A stretch of DNA of 64,000 nucleotides from contig QCXZ01000064.1 in assembly GCA_025024175.1 (NCBI GenBank), positions 48,195,325 to 48,259,324 on the forward strand, in the 5' to 3' direction. This stretch comes from Rhyzopertha dominica. Its lineage: Eukaryota > Arthropoda > Insecta > Coleoptera > Bostrichidae. The notes below the pieces were generated by a model. It was not told where the DNA came from. It made no database searches and saw nothing but the letters and a program-made list of their open reading frames with translations. How positions within the stretch are numbered: the first letter of the stretch is position 1; each line of letters opens with the position of its first letter. This document shows, piece by piece, positions 44,289-57,100 of the stretch. Made by a program: the position numbers and the translations under genes.

Positions 44289-44870
44289 ATTAATAATAAT
44301 TAATAATGAACGTTGGAGGTACTACATCATCACGGCCACGGGAGCAGGGAACGTAGAGCAGTAGTTGTTAGATATTCGTAGAGTTAAGATTAGATAAACG
44401 TTGTAGTCGCTGTAACTTCTAAAATAAATAGTTTTTAAAAACTGTTATCGGATTTTCAATATTCTAACTGGCGCAGTCAGTAGGATATTTGTAAACGGCC
44501 GTGGACAAACGTAGCCGTACGCTAGTCGGTTTTAACCGTTTATTAGAAATATTCGAAACAGTTCGATCTAGGACATTGTGTTGGAATAAACCACTGGAAG
44601 CAGCATCGCCGCAACGAAGATCTGGGGAAGAGACAAGCATCGCTAGAACCTATAAGCGACTAGAAAAGAAGAAAGAAACCAGAAATAAAAAACTTATTAT
44701 GAAGCTCAAGATACTAATTAAAATCATCGCAACCAAAAATAAAATCCAGAAGGACTCCAAGATCAACCAATGCTACAGGACCAAATTTGGAAATATGACC
44801 AATTGAATTCAAAGTTAGCGAGAAGCCATCCTGATGTACCTCGCTCACTAAGGGGGGAGGAGTTACTTTT
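44289..44870 (+). mobile_element. Gypsy-type LTR retrotransposon 5' end (partial LTR, PBS, leader)
   Basis: AATAAA at 44422 is followed by an LTR end at about 44468 and then TGGCGCAGTCAGTAGGAT at 44469-44486. This is one base from the primer binding site TGGCGCAGTCGGTAGGAT known from the 17.6/297-like (errantivirus) Gypsy group, where it pairs with tRNA-Ser. An open frame of 101 codons at 44501-44806 follows and could be leader or gag, but I do not recognise it. There is no pol, no env and no 3' LTR in the window, so it is a fragment; the left edge of the LTR is uncertain. Confidence 0.6.
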
Positions 44871-47800
44871 TTTAATATTATAAGCGAGATGAAACCTGCG
44901 TGTTTGAAAGTAATGATTCTTTGTAGTTACTAAGGGTTCATGGTGCAAACTCTAATTTTGATGGTGCAAAGCGGATGCAAACCGATGCAAGTGCTATTTA
45001 TCGAGCCATATTCGGCCCATTCAGCGATTGCTGTTTGGGTAGAACTATTTCATGGCTCTATGGATTAAAGACTTGTGCCCGCTCAACTTGCCCGAAGGCA
45101 GCGCGATAGATTATTCGGCATGGTTTATTTCAAAGCATTTATTCTCAGGAATATCTTTAGCGCCATGCCGTGAAAATGGGCTTTAATGCTCGCTTTGGAT
45201 GACATTACAGTGAAACAATGAGTGACATCGTCGGCAATTATCGAACGCGAGTCCCCAGACTTATTGAGGTCAAAGCCATCGATTTTCTGTTGTGCTGAAT
45301 TTTTTGTTGTAGATTCATTATTTGTTGGCAATAATTTGGTATCTTGCAGTAATTCAAATCGGTAGTGACGATCCATCTCTAAGCAAGTATAATTTTTCTA
45401 ACAATGTAAGATGGTATAGGCAGTAATTTTTATGTATCATGGGTAAGATGATGTAGGTACGAATAGAGATATAATCACGCAAAGATATATCAATCATATT
45501 CAAGTTTCCTTATTGTTTTAAAGGTGTGGTGAACGAGTTTCTATTTCAATTTTCCGAGATGTGTAGGTAGCATATATCCCATGGGAAACGTTAAAATAAC
45601 TCTCAGAGAAGAATTTATTACACTTGTGGACTATTTCAACTCTTATTCCGTCTTTCTGGAATAAGATAAGTTCCTAAATAGTTTAGTTTCAAATTGAGGG
45701 AAAGTCGCACTCGCTAAACGCAAAGGCTTTCTGCCAAATAATGTGGGTTGTGACTGTGTTTTGGTAGGTGTTACCATACTGTCTCGTTGTATTTAGCCAG
45801 CCAATCAAAGCAGGGGTATTAATGCTCTAAATATGGAGAGTTTGACTTGCGTCGAATGATCTAAAACACAAACAAAAACCTTCCAATGTCAAAACCAAAT
45901 GCAACTGAAATCTGTCAGTTGAGCAGTACACACCAACTAAAATCAGGGTAGTGCGATAGTGTAAAGTTATAGGCAACGACGAAAATAGGGCCGGCATTTT
46001 AAGGTCTAGTTAAAAAACTGCGGTGTAGCTTTCTTATAGGTGTTAAAAGTAATTATCTTACAACATGTGCATTCAAGGAAGGCATTTCAACGCAGTTGCT
46101 TGAAATGTCAACTGAAATTTTGCTATTCCATATTCCTGATAAGTTGTAGCTATGTAGTTAAATAACTTATGTCGTTTATCAGAATACGTATTGTTTAGTA
46201 GAAAATGTGGTAAGTATTTCCCAACTACGGCAGATTAACATTGCATCCACTCTTGGTTGTATTGCAGATATAGACCATCATAGTTATCAACCATTGTATT
46301 AATAATTACGGAACTGCGCATGCAGTCTCTATTTATTTCGACGACACTGCCTTTTTTTAGCTTGGTAACACAAAGCACGTGTGGATTCCCATTTGCACAC
46401 ATGCTGTACACTATGTTACAAAATTGCTTTCTGAATAGCGACATTATCTGAAAATTTTCCGCGTATCGCTGAAATATTATGCGGGTAATCGCGAATACCT
46501 CCGTGTACGGCATATTTAGGAAAAAAACTCAGTTTGCAGTCACAAAGCGCACAGCACATCACGCTACCTTTTTTCCAAGTACATATAGGTATTAGTAATT
46601 CGACAAAATTGCGTGTTCTGGGGAACTATAGCGCAAACAAATTATTGTATTTTTAGTTAATAAATCAGATATAATTATGCAGTAGGTACACGTCTCGAAA
46701 GGCAACCCCGAAAGTTACCGCAAATGTGCACCCGAACCACGCAAAATATTAAATTCTAAGTTATACAGAAACATATTTCAAGGCATTCATTACTACAAGC
46801 TTTTGTAATTATTTATGCATCAGTCATTACCAAAAACATTAATGTTTTACTGCCTACAGGGATAATGCTACACAAAAAGGAGGCATACGTTATGGTTTCG
46901 AGTGCAAATTATTATAGCAGTTTGTGGGATAATTCTCGTCAAGTTTAGTCTGCACGTTAATAGCCAATCCCGTCGCTCTATCAGTGACTTGCTACACTTA
47001 AGCGCGAACTGTTAAAACTGCTAAAAAAAGCTTAGTTCTTAGTATGTGTATCTGCTATGCTAGTACGTAATTGCCATTTTTGAAGCTAATTAAAATTTAA
47101 AGCATTGAATTTGAGCTTTTTATTAGAAAACAATAAGAACGCGCTTCAGCGTATTTTAGAATTGCTTCCCGCAAGAGGTGACTATTTTCTTTAAGTTAAA
47201 TTACTTGAGAAGTAATTGACATGAATTACGTATTTAGGCTATTGTTTATAAATAATTACACATCTATTTAAATGTTTCTGAAACTCCACCTCTAAATGTA
47301 TAAAAAGAGGGATTAACATATCTGAATTGTGTTATTATTAAAGTAAGAATAATAAATAACCATGATGTTTTATATTCGGGCCTTTGGTGAGAAAATAACA
47401 GATATATGTAGTGTTTCATTTTTTTAATAACTCCACTGAGGGAGTGAAAAGAGTATGAGTATGGGCTGCAGGTTGAAATATACACATTTAGTTAGAAATT
47501 ACACCCCTAACTGAATTGGAAATTTGAAAAATTGGAGTGCCCTAAACAGTATTGAGCTACCTTTTATGCCTTCAAATCCTTTAGTTTTTATTAGTAGTTT
47601 TATTAGTTATATGGCAGCCTATTATACTTAGCATAATTACCGTAAAAAACATATTATTATAAATAATTCCTGGTAGTGCACGATAAAGGAAGATTTTGTA
47701 GGATAAAGAGTGAAGTTCGGTAAACAAAACTGATTACAAAAAATGTTACGAATATTCCTAAAACCGACTAATGAAAAACAAGTAAATTTTATTGTGAAAC

Positions 47801-49343
47801 AATGTTTGTTTATGTGAAATTTACGTTCTCGGTAGGGGCAACCAGTGCTCCCTCCCTGGATCCGTTCTTGCTTACTATTGTCGAACAGTTACAGCAATTG
47901 TAATGTTACTTATTGTAAATAAACTAAAATAAACTCTGTTTAGTTGAATTTGCTTAAAACATACTAAAGTTACGTCATTTTAAAAATTTGGTATTTTTCA
48001 TTCTCTCCTGCTGTCATTCTTGGAAACTACAAAAAGGCTTTAGACCAATATAGACTTACAACTTTTCGGCCACGATTGCATAAAGTTATTGAAGTGACCT
48101 CAACATCTTCATCGCCAGACAGTTTCGGCATTGTGTCACATTTGGGAGTTATTTCGTCTACTGATGAATTTTCCAGAATATTCTATTGCTTCTTAAAACG
48201 TAGATTTTCGATTGATCCACCGCGCGACGGTACACTGAGCTTTAAGCTACATCTAATGTGGCAATGCAATCTGCGAACTATATAGTACAACAAAAATGAA
48301 CTAGATTATAGTTAAAAGGCCATCCAATAATAAAACAGATATTTTAAATGAAAGTCAGTTTCAGTGATTTGGCCTCCAACTCCCGGTAAAATGCATAAAC
48401 TTTGAGTCGATTTGATAGTCATGTTAAAAGCTATAGCATCGAGAGTACTAAGTGCTTTTGTACCGTAGTATTTATGGTTGAAGATTTAGTTCAATATTTT
48501 ATTGTGTCGTAAGTTCAGGTTATTTATAGCATTATAGGTGTAAATATTTAGCTATAAGAAGTCTTGTAGATTATATCCGATGAAGAATGTAGTGCGAGGA
48601 CACATTTAGTATCTTATAATTAATAAATATCGCCTTCTGACAGTTGTCATTTAGTGGTGCAATAACTCCTATTGCTTTTCGTTGCAGTTTAAAGGCTCTT
48701 TTCATTTTGCACAAACTTTTACTGATGTCTATGGTATTTGGGGATTAGTAATTATATGTATCGGCGTAACTTCCGCCGCTTGCACCAATATAAGCTATAA
48801 TCTATATGCATACCCAAATACTTTGTGAATAGCGCATAATCATTAGGAACACACACGCTTTAGTGCACATACCATCAGGGTAGACTTGTTGCGGTTTTAT
48901 GTTAATCTGTTATTAGCCGTGCAACGCTCAAAGGCCCGGCCTGGGCCTCTCGGCACAACCTGAGAGCTTTCTCTAAGCTTGCGCTTCGAGAAAACAACGT
49001 TGTGTCGGCAAATTGTACGCATTTGATTACTACATTATAAGTCAATTGCATAAGGGCATAACTAGACCTAATGCGGAGTTCCAAGGCACACAGTGGCTTA
49101 AAGGTAGAGTACTAGATCGGAATGGGATATCTACAATGGTATTACATATTTAGTCCTCATTGTTAATCTAAAGAGTATGGATGCAAGATAAAAATCTAAA
49201 ATGTCTTATATTATGAATGTGAATTTTTCGCCTCCCAAAAAATATATATAAACGAAGCGTCATTAAGCGTTTATGAAGTATTCGAAATTTTAAACGTAAA
49301 TAGTGTTCTGAAATACTGTCATCAAGGTGTATGGTGGAGGTTG
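44871..49343. other. 4.5 kb without recognisable feature
   Basis: Longest open frames are 92 codons or fewer (for example 46235-46513 minus, 47264-47485 minus); none has motifs I can name. I saw no terminal inverted repeats, arrays or RNA-like folds. It could contain host intergenic or intronic DNA. Confidence 0.4.
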
Positions 49344-50268
49344 TTAAGAGGGGCATTTACTTGGAGCGATCGGGCAGAAATGTAAATTATGCAACCCATA
49401 TTACCAGCGGGACATGGGACGTAAGAGGATAGCCGATAGATTGACATCGCGCAAAGATTGCACGAGCAACAGACGGGCTAAATTAATATTCGGAAAATTG
49501 CTGACTGTAGGGTTTGCGTAAAAAAGTAAGCATGATATTAGTAATTTACTATGATATTATACCAGGTTATTCAAAATATGGAATAACCCATTTATTTCTG
49601 TAAATATGAACTATATAACATTTCATTCTAACTGCATGATTTCTGTAGGAACTTTTATAATAATTTTCCTTCCGCCTCCCCATTGCTTCGACAGACAGCA
49701 AATTAATGTGAAAGAGCTTTTAACATTAAACTTGTCCCGTGTAATTACTAATTAGACATACAATCTTAGAAATCCAGTCATATCGGAATAGATCGTATAC
49801 CGCTCGATCATTCCCGACAGGATTGTATCTTAGCCTCACTGTTCACTAGATACCACGCGACGGACCTGGTGGGGATGGGCGTTCGCATTCTGCTCTCGTG
49901 ACGGACTCGTGCGAAAGGGTTTGCGGTTTTAGATTTTTTGAATGTTTTTTCTCATTTATCGTGCTCATGTTTTTGGTAGTGTACAAAGAAAAATGTAGCT
50001 ACAACGTGGAGTTCGAATTTTTCGTTTATGTACCTTAGTTTTCGAGTAATAGCTCGCCAAAGATACGCATTTTTAAGCAAAATATAACAACAAATATTTA
50101 CATTACTGTACCAAATTCAGAAAAAACTCGAACTCTACGTTGTAGCTACATCTTTTGTCATTGCCATGTCGAAATTTCACTTCGAAAAAGTTTCGAATAA
50201 CTCGGTAAAATGTAAAACGGTAGGTGCTTAAAATGACCCGATTCGCTCTAGGTAAACGCCCCTCTTAA
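49344..50268 (-). mobile_element. TTAA-site MITE family C, copy 2 (inverted)
   Basis: The 917-bp core lies between TTAA at 49344-49347 and 50265-50268. It is the reverse complement of copy 1 over its whole length: it begins GAGGGGCATTTACTTGGAGC and ends GCTCTAGGTAAACGCCCCTC. The internal hairpin with TGTAGCTACAACGTGGAGTT is kept. There is no conserved coding frame. Sequences outside the TTAA do not match those around copy 1, so the two copies are independent insertions. Confidence 0.93.
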
Positions 50269-52216
50269 AATGCAATATTTTAAAATAAGTTTCAACCATT
50301 ACGCTCCTTGGCTAACACCTTAGTCGAAGTTGTGTATGAAGAATACTTTATTAACTAATTTTGCTTTCTGCTGGAAGAAGCAAAAGAGAAAATCGCAACT
50401 TATCGTTTCCTGAAGAAGGAAATACCTACCTACCTTCAAAACACTACGTGAAGAGGGCATAAATATTTCCAGTTTGAATAAAACATGCCTGAATGAGGAA
50501 TACACAGTGAGGAATATGTGACAAGACAAAAATATCCATAGCTTTCGTCAAGCTTTTATAAAGGGGTTGTCAACAGAACTTAATCAGTCCTGCGAAAAAG
50601 GACGGCGTTTAATAATTACACACATCTATAGTTCTAATGGATTCGTAGATCAAGGTTTATTAATACTACCATGAAGACATAAACGACTATGTGTTCGAGG
50701 AATACTTCAAACAAATGATCATGACCGATTTTTGATTATCCACATGAGACGTTTCTAACTTGTATAAATCACCAGATCGTCATCTCAGAGCTTCCTTGTC
50801 ATATCTTCTGACTCATAAAGGTTACATTTCTTCGGTTTATAAGCATCCGCCCATACCTTCAGAAATGTCATTAGCTCGCTGTATCTGTAAAAATTTGCAT
50901 CATGTTATTTGACCTCGCATTTATGGGATTAGAAGTACTACCTACTTTAAAATGTCATACTTTTCATTCAAAACATTGTAGATTTTAACATAGAGTAACA
51001 CCATACATAGCTATGTTGAGTATGCCAAAGTACCTTTTCGCTAGCACTTTTAACATTCTCTGTAGTTTCGCTTTTGGAAGCATGCATATTTCTTTTCGTA
51101 GATAGAGCAAGATTTTTGAGGCGGTGGTTTTCCCACTGGTGAATGACTTCTATCACGCCGGAGGTAGATTTTCTTCATTTTCGCTTATTTCGAAAGACAG
51201 ACAACAAAAAAGCCTTACACATAACTACTCAAATAAAAAAAAACTAATTCTAACGATGGTCACACGAACGGGCACTAACGAGCTTTTAAAACCAGACGTG
51301 ATTAGTAATATTTTTTACAATTTTTTTGTCAACGTCCTGTCCCACAATGGAAAGTAAGATGCCTTCCTTAGGATAGTAAAAGTTGTTTAGCGCAATTGGC
51401 TTGATTACTTTATGCTATTCTGCAATAAATATCTTTTCATAGTTATTTAATGGAGTAATATTTACAACAGCAAATGTAGCACTTCGTTTTTCATCATCCA
51501 TATTAAGAATTCAATCTAAACAATCAAACAATCTGTTCTTTTTCTTACCAAGGAGTTTTTAAGCAACAGCCTTAAAAAGCTTGCGGTCAGCCCATTCCAT
51601 CCCAGAGACTATGAAGCTTTCCTATCACCTGATGATGTACTCTAGCAATTTTTTTCTTTTAAAGCTTTGGCGCCACACTCATTCGTTGCTATTAAACTTA
51701 GGGTATGTGGAGCCCTTACTATACATGGCTTGAAATTAGGAAGCGTTTACTCCTCGATTTGCTGGAATTCTATGTCATCGTCACTGTCATCATCTTGTTC
51801 TTTATGTAGTGGGGTACCAAAACTAAAGTCCTTGAAGGCTTTTATACAATTAGACCCGTTATTTGTTGCACTAGCAATAACTTTTTCTGTGTCCATATCA
51901 TAATCATCACTTTTGGCAATGCGCCTGTACTTCTTTATTCTACTTCATGTTCCTGTACTCTGGTAATAGGCTGAAGAAAATACCATCTAGAATAGCAGCA
52001 ATTTTTAACTCTGCTATTGCGTCTTTTTCTGTGTTAGACGTGGAGGCTTAGCTTGATATGGATTCGACCACAGTAGGTACAAATTCGGAATACGAATCTC
52101 CTTTTTCTTCATATCCATATCTGAGTACAAAGTATCTAAGTAGTAAGCGAGCATAGACACTAATAATGAAAAATTACGCTTACTTACCTGACAGTTAGAA
52201 ATTACAAGCGAATTGC
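50269..52216. other. no recognisable gene
   Basis: Short frames at 50320-50529, 50968-51357 and 51667-51903 do not resemble known families. The last is serine-rich and could be chance. Confidence 0.4.
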
Positions 52217-53635
52217 AATTAGAAGATTACGTCATCCAACATGGCATCCAGCGGGCACCCATCGTGCGCATGGAACGCGCCTACGAAACCGTGGAAACGG
52301 ACACGTGGGTGATAGAGTTGGGTCGTTCATGACCAAGTCGTTCACAGCTAATGAATCAGCGTCCTTCGTGCGTTGGTCATGGTTGACGGTTGGCTGGCTG
52401 GCTACTCTCACGGGACACATGTTGCAGCTGTCAGCTATCTTTAAACAGGTCTAACAACTCGGTATAACTCGTTCCCGGTAGTGATTCTTGAAGGACTTGA
52501 ATGATCCAAATCTATGCGATTGATTGAACGATTTGACTTGAATCCAGTGATGGGCGTATATACGTAAATTTTATTTTTCTACGTTACACGCGTAGAAAAT
52601 GTAGATAAAGCACTTTGGTGTAGATTTTGAGTAGAAAATGTAAGACGAGTATATTATGGCTAAAGTATATTAGCTATACGCTAAAATTAATGGAAATTAT
52701 TTTAGTTCTAATTTTTCTGTTTTGTTAGCTCCTCAGAGTTCCTTAAAATTTTTAAAATTTAATTCATTTTTTATATCTATATTATAAACTTGCACAATAT
52801 ATATTTAGTAAGTCATTGCGGTATCTAAACGGTTCTTTACTTCTTTGGACAAAAAAACAAAGCATATGTTTCGAAGTTTTTCCTTCCAAGACTATATTAG
52901 CTTTGCATATAGATGTAATGTAATGTAATGTACATTCTATATTTAAAGATATTAGGTATATTCTAAGAAACGTATCTTTGACATGCTATCAAATTGGGAA
53001 GCGCATACTTCAGATAGAAATTGATTTTTCTTCAAAGAAAGGTATTTGTTAATAATCACTTGCCACTTGCTTCTTTAGATCATTAGGGTAGCGTATTTCC
53101 GATTATAGAGAAGAAAAACAATAAAATCACAGTTTATAGTCCTTAAAGAGCCTCTTCACCGATTAAGGCATCCAAAGTGCTTTTTTTCAGCACGCTTGTC
53201 CTGCTTAGTAGGGTCTTCTGGCCCTAATTAACTTATGCCCAAATAAGTTATTATTGTTTAGATATTCATCTAGCTAGTTTAGTTACCAAGGAATTAAAAT
53301 TATAAATTACAAAATTATATTGACATTTGATAAGTTTTGAGCAGTACCGACAACGAACACCACTAAAAAGCTGAATATTTCTGTTTATCTACACAATGAT
53401 ATTTCTACAGTAAACATTCAAAGTAGAATATTACATAGTTTACGCGTAGATAATAGCGTAATCTACGTGGCGTATTCTACGCGCCCATCACTGCTTGAAT
53501 CGAATGTCCCAGCTCTAGTGACTGTCGTAAGCATTAAGTAATGGGGTTTCTATGAGAGCGCTTTAGAAGCTGCATGGTTTTGACAGGTGCCCCCTGGCAG
53601 TCACTTCGAAAGTCACGTGTTCTAAAAAGCCTAAT
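52217..53635 (+). repeat. TIR element family F, copy 1 (tandem, interrupted by hAT MITE)
   Basis: Without the MITE the unit is about 470 bp. It shares with copy 2: AAGATTACGTCAT at the start, GATAGAGTTGGG..CTTCATGACC, AATCAGCGTC.TTCGTGCGT, TGAATGATCC.AATCTA, GTCCCAGCTCTAGTGACTG, GTAATGGGGTTTCTATGA and TCTAAAAAGCCTAAT at the end. The left end is shortened (AATTAGAAGATTAC, lacking the GGCTTTTT block). Copy 2 follows head to tail with no spacer. Confidence 0.85.
52545..53493 (-). mobile_element. hAT-type MITE, family 1, copy B
   Basis: The element is 949 bp, inverse to copy A, bounded by CAGTGATGGGCG inverted repeats and by the perfect 8-bp duplication CTTGAATC (52537-52544 and 53494-53501). 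It carries the same CTACGCG/TACGCGTA subterminal words and a TAATG microsatellite of four units at 52913-52932. Removing it and one CTTGAATC restores the sequence seen in copy 2 of repeat F, which has GAATTGAATCGAATG at this point; this confirms the borders. Confidence 0.95.
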
Positions 53636-53646
53636 TAGGCTTTTTA
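53623..53646. repeat. 24-bp perfect palindrome at the F1/F2 junction
   Basis: TAAAAAGCCTAA followed by its own inverse makes a perfect 24-bp palindrome. It arises because the right terminus of copy 1 meets the left terminus of copy 2. Confidence 0.95.
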
Positions 53647-54171
53647 AGATTACGTCATCTAATATGGCGTCTAGGGGGCAAAAAGCGCACGCATGGGACG
53701 CGCCTGCGAAACCCTGGAAACGGATGCGTGGCTGATAGAGTTGGGCCCTTCATGACCAAGTCGTTCAAAGTGAATGACTCATGCCTTGATTTGGCTCACA
53801 GCTAATGAGTCAGCGTCGTTCGTGCGTCGTACACACTGATCTCTAAATAATATTTAGAGATCAATGGTCGTGCATGGTTAACGGTTGACGACAGCACACG
53901 ACGAGAACACAGCATAACAGCATATTTATATGCTGCGTCGAGACAGGAGACACCGCTGTCACTTTCAATTTACGATCCATATGAACTACTTGAATGATCC
54001 GAATCTACGCGATTGAGTGAACGATTTGAATTGAATCGAATGTCCTAGCTCTAGTGACTGACGTTGGCATTAAGTAATGGGGTTTCTATGACAGCGCGCT
54101 AGAAGCTGCATCGTTTTGACATGTGCCCCATGGCAGTCGCTCCGAAAGTCACGTATTCTAAAAAGCCTAAT
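53634..54171 (+). repeat. TIR element family F, copy 2
   Basis: The unit is about 538 bp with inverted termini ATTAGGCTTTTTA on the left and TAAAAAGCCTAAT on the right. It carries two insertions relative to copy 1: one that includes a small palindrome ATCTCTAAATAATATTTAGAGAT-like hairpin at about 53840-53865, and one at 53920-53940 (GCATATTTATATGC palindrome). No coding frame. This is a MITE-like, probably non-autonomous DNA element of unknown superfamily. Confidence 0.85.
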
Positions 54172-57100
54172 GGTAGATGACTGTGCAGAGATTCAGAAAG
54201 TGAGGTTATGTAATGCGTCCGAGCCACAGAAATCATATAGAACGCTAAACGCTGGCGCATTCGCATTGAGAGCAAGTAAGAACTGGACTAATAATTATGA
54301 GCGTAAAACCAGGGTTGGTTACAGAAAATTTATATCACACATTAAATATTTTTGTACTAAAGGAGCTGTCAGAAAATGCAACATCATCATTATCGGTTAA
54401 ATATTATAGGTTGGTGTCGGTCAATGTCGGTCAACCGCTGTCATTATTGTATTTACGTCCTTTAAAATTTACAGCACTGTCAAGATTCAAGAATATGTAC
54501 GAGATGAAAAAAGAAACAGGACGTGTCCAGTCAAATTTTTGGGACGAGACTTAGCCAGGCAACAAATTGCTGACGGTATTTTCAACAATTTTGGGTATTT
54601 TTAAATTATTATTGGCCCTGCCTGTTTGGAAGGCCAGGAAGGTAATTTTTCATGTTTGTTTCGACAATAATGACAAGAATTTCCAAATGAAATGTTTTTG
54701 GTTAGAAACGGTATGTATGAAAACGGCAATTAAATAGGATTTATAAAAATTCTAGGTAATAAAATAACGAATCAAATTGTTTTACATACCTCAGCAAAAT
54801 GGAAATTGGGGTTATCAAATAACGCATTTTTTTTAACATAAACATAACTTATACGACCTGAAGTAACACAATGACAGGGACAGAAGGATGAGAGACAAAG
54901 AGAGACCTTTTCGATGTCTTAAAATTGTACGTTCCGAGTATACGCCGCAAACCCGCTGCTTCTTTCGCCAACACACGTATTGGCATAGATTTTTCACGCG
55001 CAGGTCTTATGTATATATAAGCTTTCTATGTAATAAATAAGGTTCCCGTGCTCCGAACAGATGAACACAGAACACGGCATGCCATGAAGCTGTTTCTCTG
55101 TGATCATCTGTGATTGAGATGAGCTGGCTGCATATACCCTGACCTGACTCGCCACGCATGGTTGCCATTTGTACCAGGATTAGAAACGTAATGTCATTAC
55201 ATTTCACACATTACACATTATTAATTTAAACCGTTAATGGCATTACACACATACTCCTGTTGTATATTGGCCGGCGAATGGATTGTACACGTGGTTGTTG
55301 CGTACTGTCCTTCAGGCGTAACGTCAAACGCTAAACTCAAATGCAAGCCTGACACAATTTCAAATTTCTCGCGTCAAATCAATTCTGATTTAAGTGGATC
55401 GGTGTTTCAAAGTTGTCAGACCGGTTTCAAAAAGATCTAAGGTGCCGACACAAATTAACCATTTTAATAGATATTTAATCTTTGGTGCTANGTTAATCCA
55501 AGCCTCTGTGTGTATTATTAGCATACATAGTACATTGTCTTTGTTAAAAAATGCATTTCGCACACACGTCAGTCTAACATTCTGCTCTTCAGCAGTGTAC
55601 AGAAAAAAATTGGAGAAATATCGCTTGCTAATGAATTTAATTCACCACTGCAATGTTTTTGTGTCAGAAGCTAAGCTTTTTTCAAAAGAACCAACTCAGC
55701 ACGCAATGACATTTCATTATTCTTAGAAACTAGCTGCAAGTTTGTGTTGAGCTAAAACGTTTAAATAACAGATGTATGTGGGTTAAATTTGAACAGGTAA
55801 TAAAACTCGTACTTGTGGTTGCCTCATACCAGTAGCATAAACATCTAATTCGAGAATCAAACCTAATATACGTTCTATCAACAGCTTCGTCCAGACGATG
55901 ATTATAAATCACAGTTTTGGTGTAAACATCATCTCTCAACATCTGGCCGATGGTCCGGGATGTAACAAAGCGGATAATTTCTGGCAAGCTTTCAGACTAA
56001 ATATCGAGGAAAGTTCTCGATAATAAATCACCCGGGGCTTTCCTGATACAACTTTGATACTGTGTCAAATGAAACGGAAGATTCATCAACGTTCTGCTTT
56101 GTCGGAGTAATAAATGCAAAATGTAGGTGTTTCTTGAGCCGGTTTTCATTAAGCTGGCATCCTATTTCTGTGTCCATGAAGATAACTGCAATGCTTTATT
56201 TATTACTTGTACATCGCTCATTCATGCCGTGCATTCGTCGTAGCAAACTGCAAGATGAAAAGCGACGAATATTGTGATATATTTTTCATACTGCTAATTG
56301 TAAGTAGCTTTGTGAGGCAGGACTTTCAGACTTCTGATAACATTTTACTTCCTGAAAATAAGATTTCTTTCCTTTCCGGGAACTTCCAACATGTCTCTTA
56401 TAAAAGAAGTCGTGCATATCTAACAAATTCTGCATGCCCATTAGATGCTTTTCACATCGAAAGGGCTTATCAAAAATTGTTGCTAATGACAACATTTTGA
56501 GTTTAGTATAATAAAAAATGATTCTATGTTAATTTATGAGATTTTTCACGGTAATGAAAAAGTAAGAATCTTTATAATAATAAATACCTGGCGTTGACAT
56601 TTTGAAACTTACATAATACATCACGGTCACATTTTTGTACTTAACACACAATCTTCTAAAATCTTTGACTTGACTGGTAGAATAGGTGTCGGTTCACTTG
56701 TCCCCGTTCAGTTTGCGCCAAATATCCGAACCAAACCCATACCTGGAGGAAGTGGAAGCGGTGTCATTTACAGCAAGCTACGTAACAGTCTGGAGCGTTC
56801 TTGTACTCGTATATGCACGGATTCGGAATGGTACGTTAGGCAGATGTGTATATACCTGTACAGGTTGTTCATGAGTGTTAGCCTGACGAGAATGAAAATG
56901 CAAACCAAAATACATTTGCAGAGGTAACACAGATAATTATTTTTTGTCTTAAAAAACATGAAACATAGAGTTAGTCAATTTCTAGATTTTGACAAACTTC
57001 AAATATTTGCTCTAGTTAAATTGAAATTGCAAATTTTGAAGAATGGCTATCCAATAATATTAAATGTAAACAAGTTGTCAAAATGCCCATGTTTGTGCCC

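Noticed and set aside
44501..44806. gag gene of the LTR element
   Set aside because: The position is right but the peptide has no recognisable capsid or zinc-knuckle motif; it is reported only as an open frame after the primer site.
46235..46513. 92-codon minus-strand frame that might be a host exon
   Set aside because: The composition is plausible for protein, but there is no known motif, convincing splice site or partner exon nearby.
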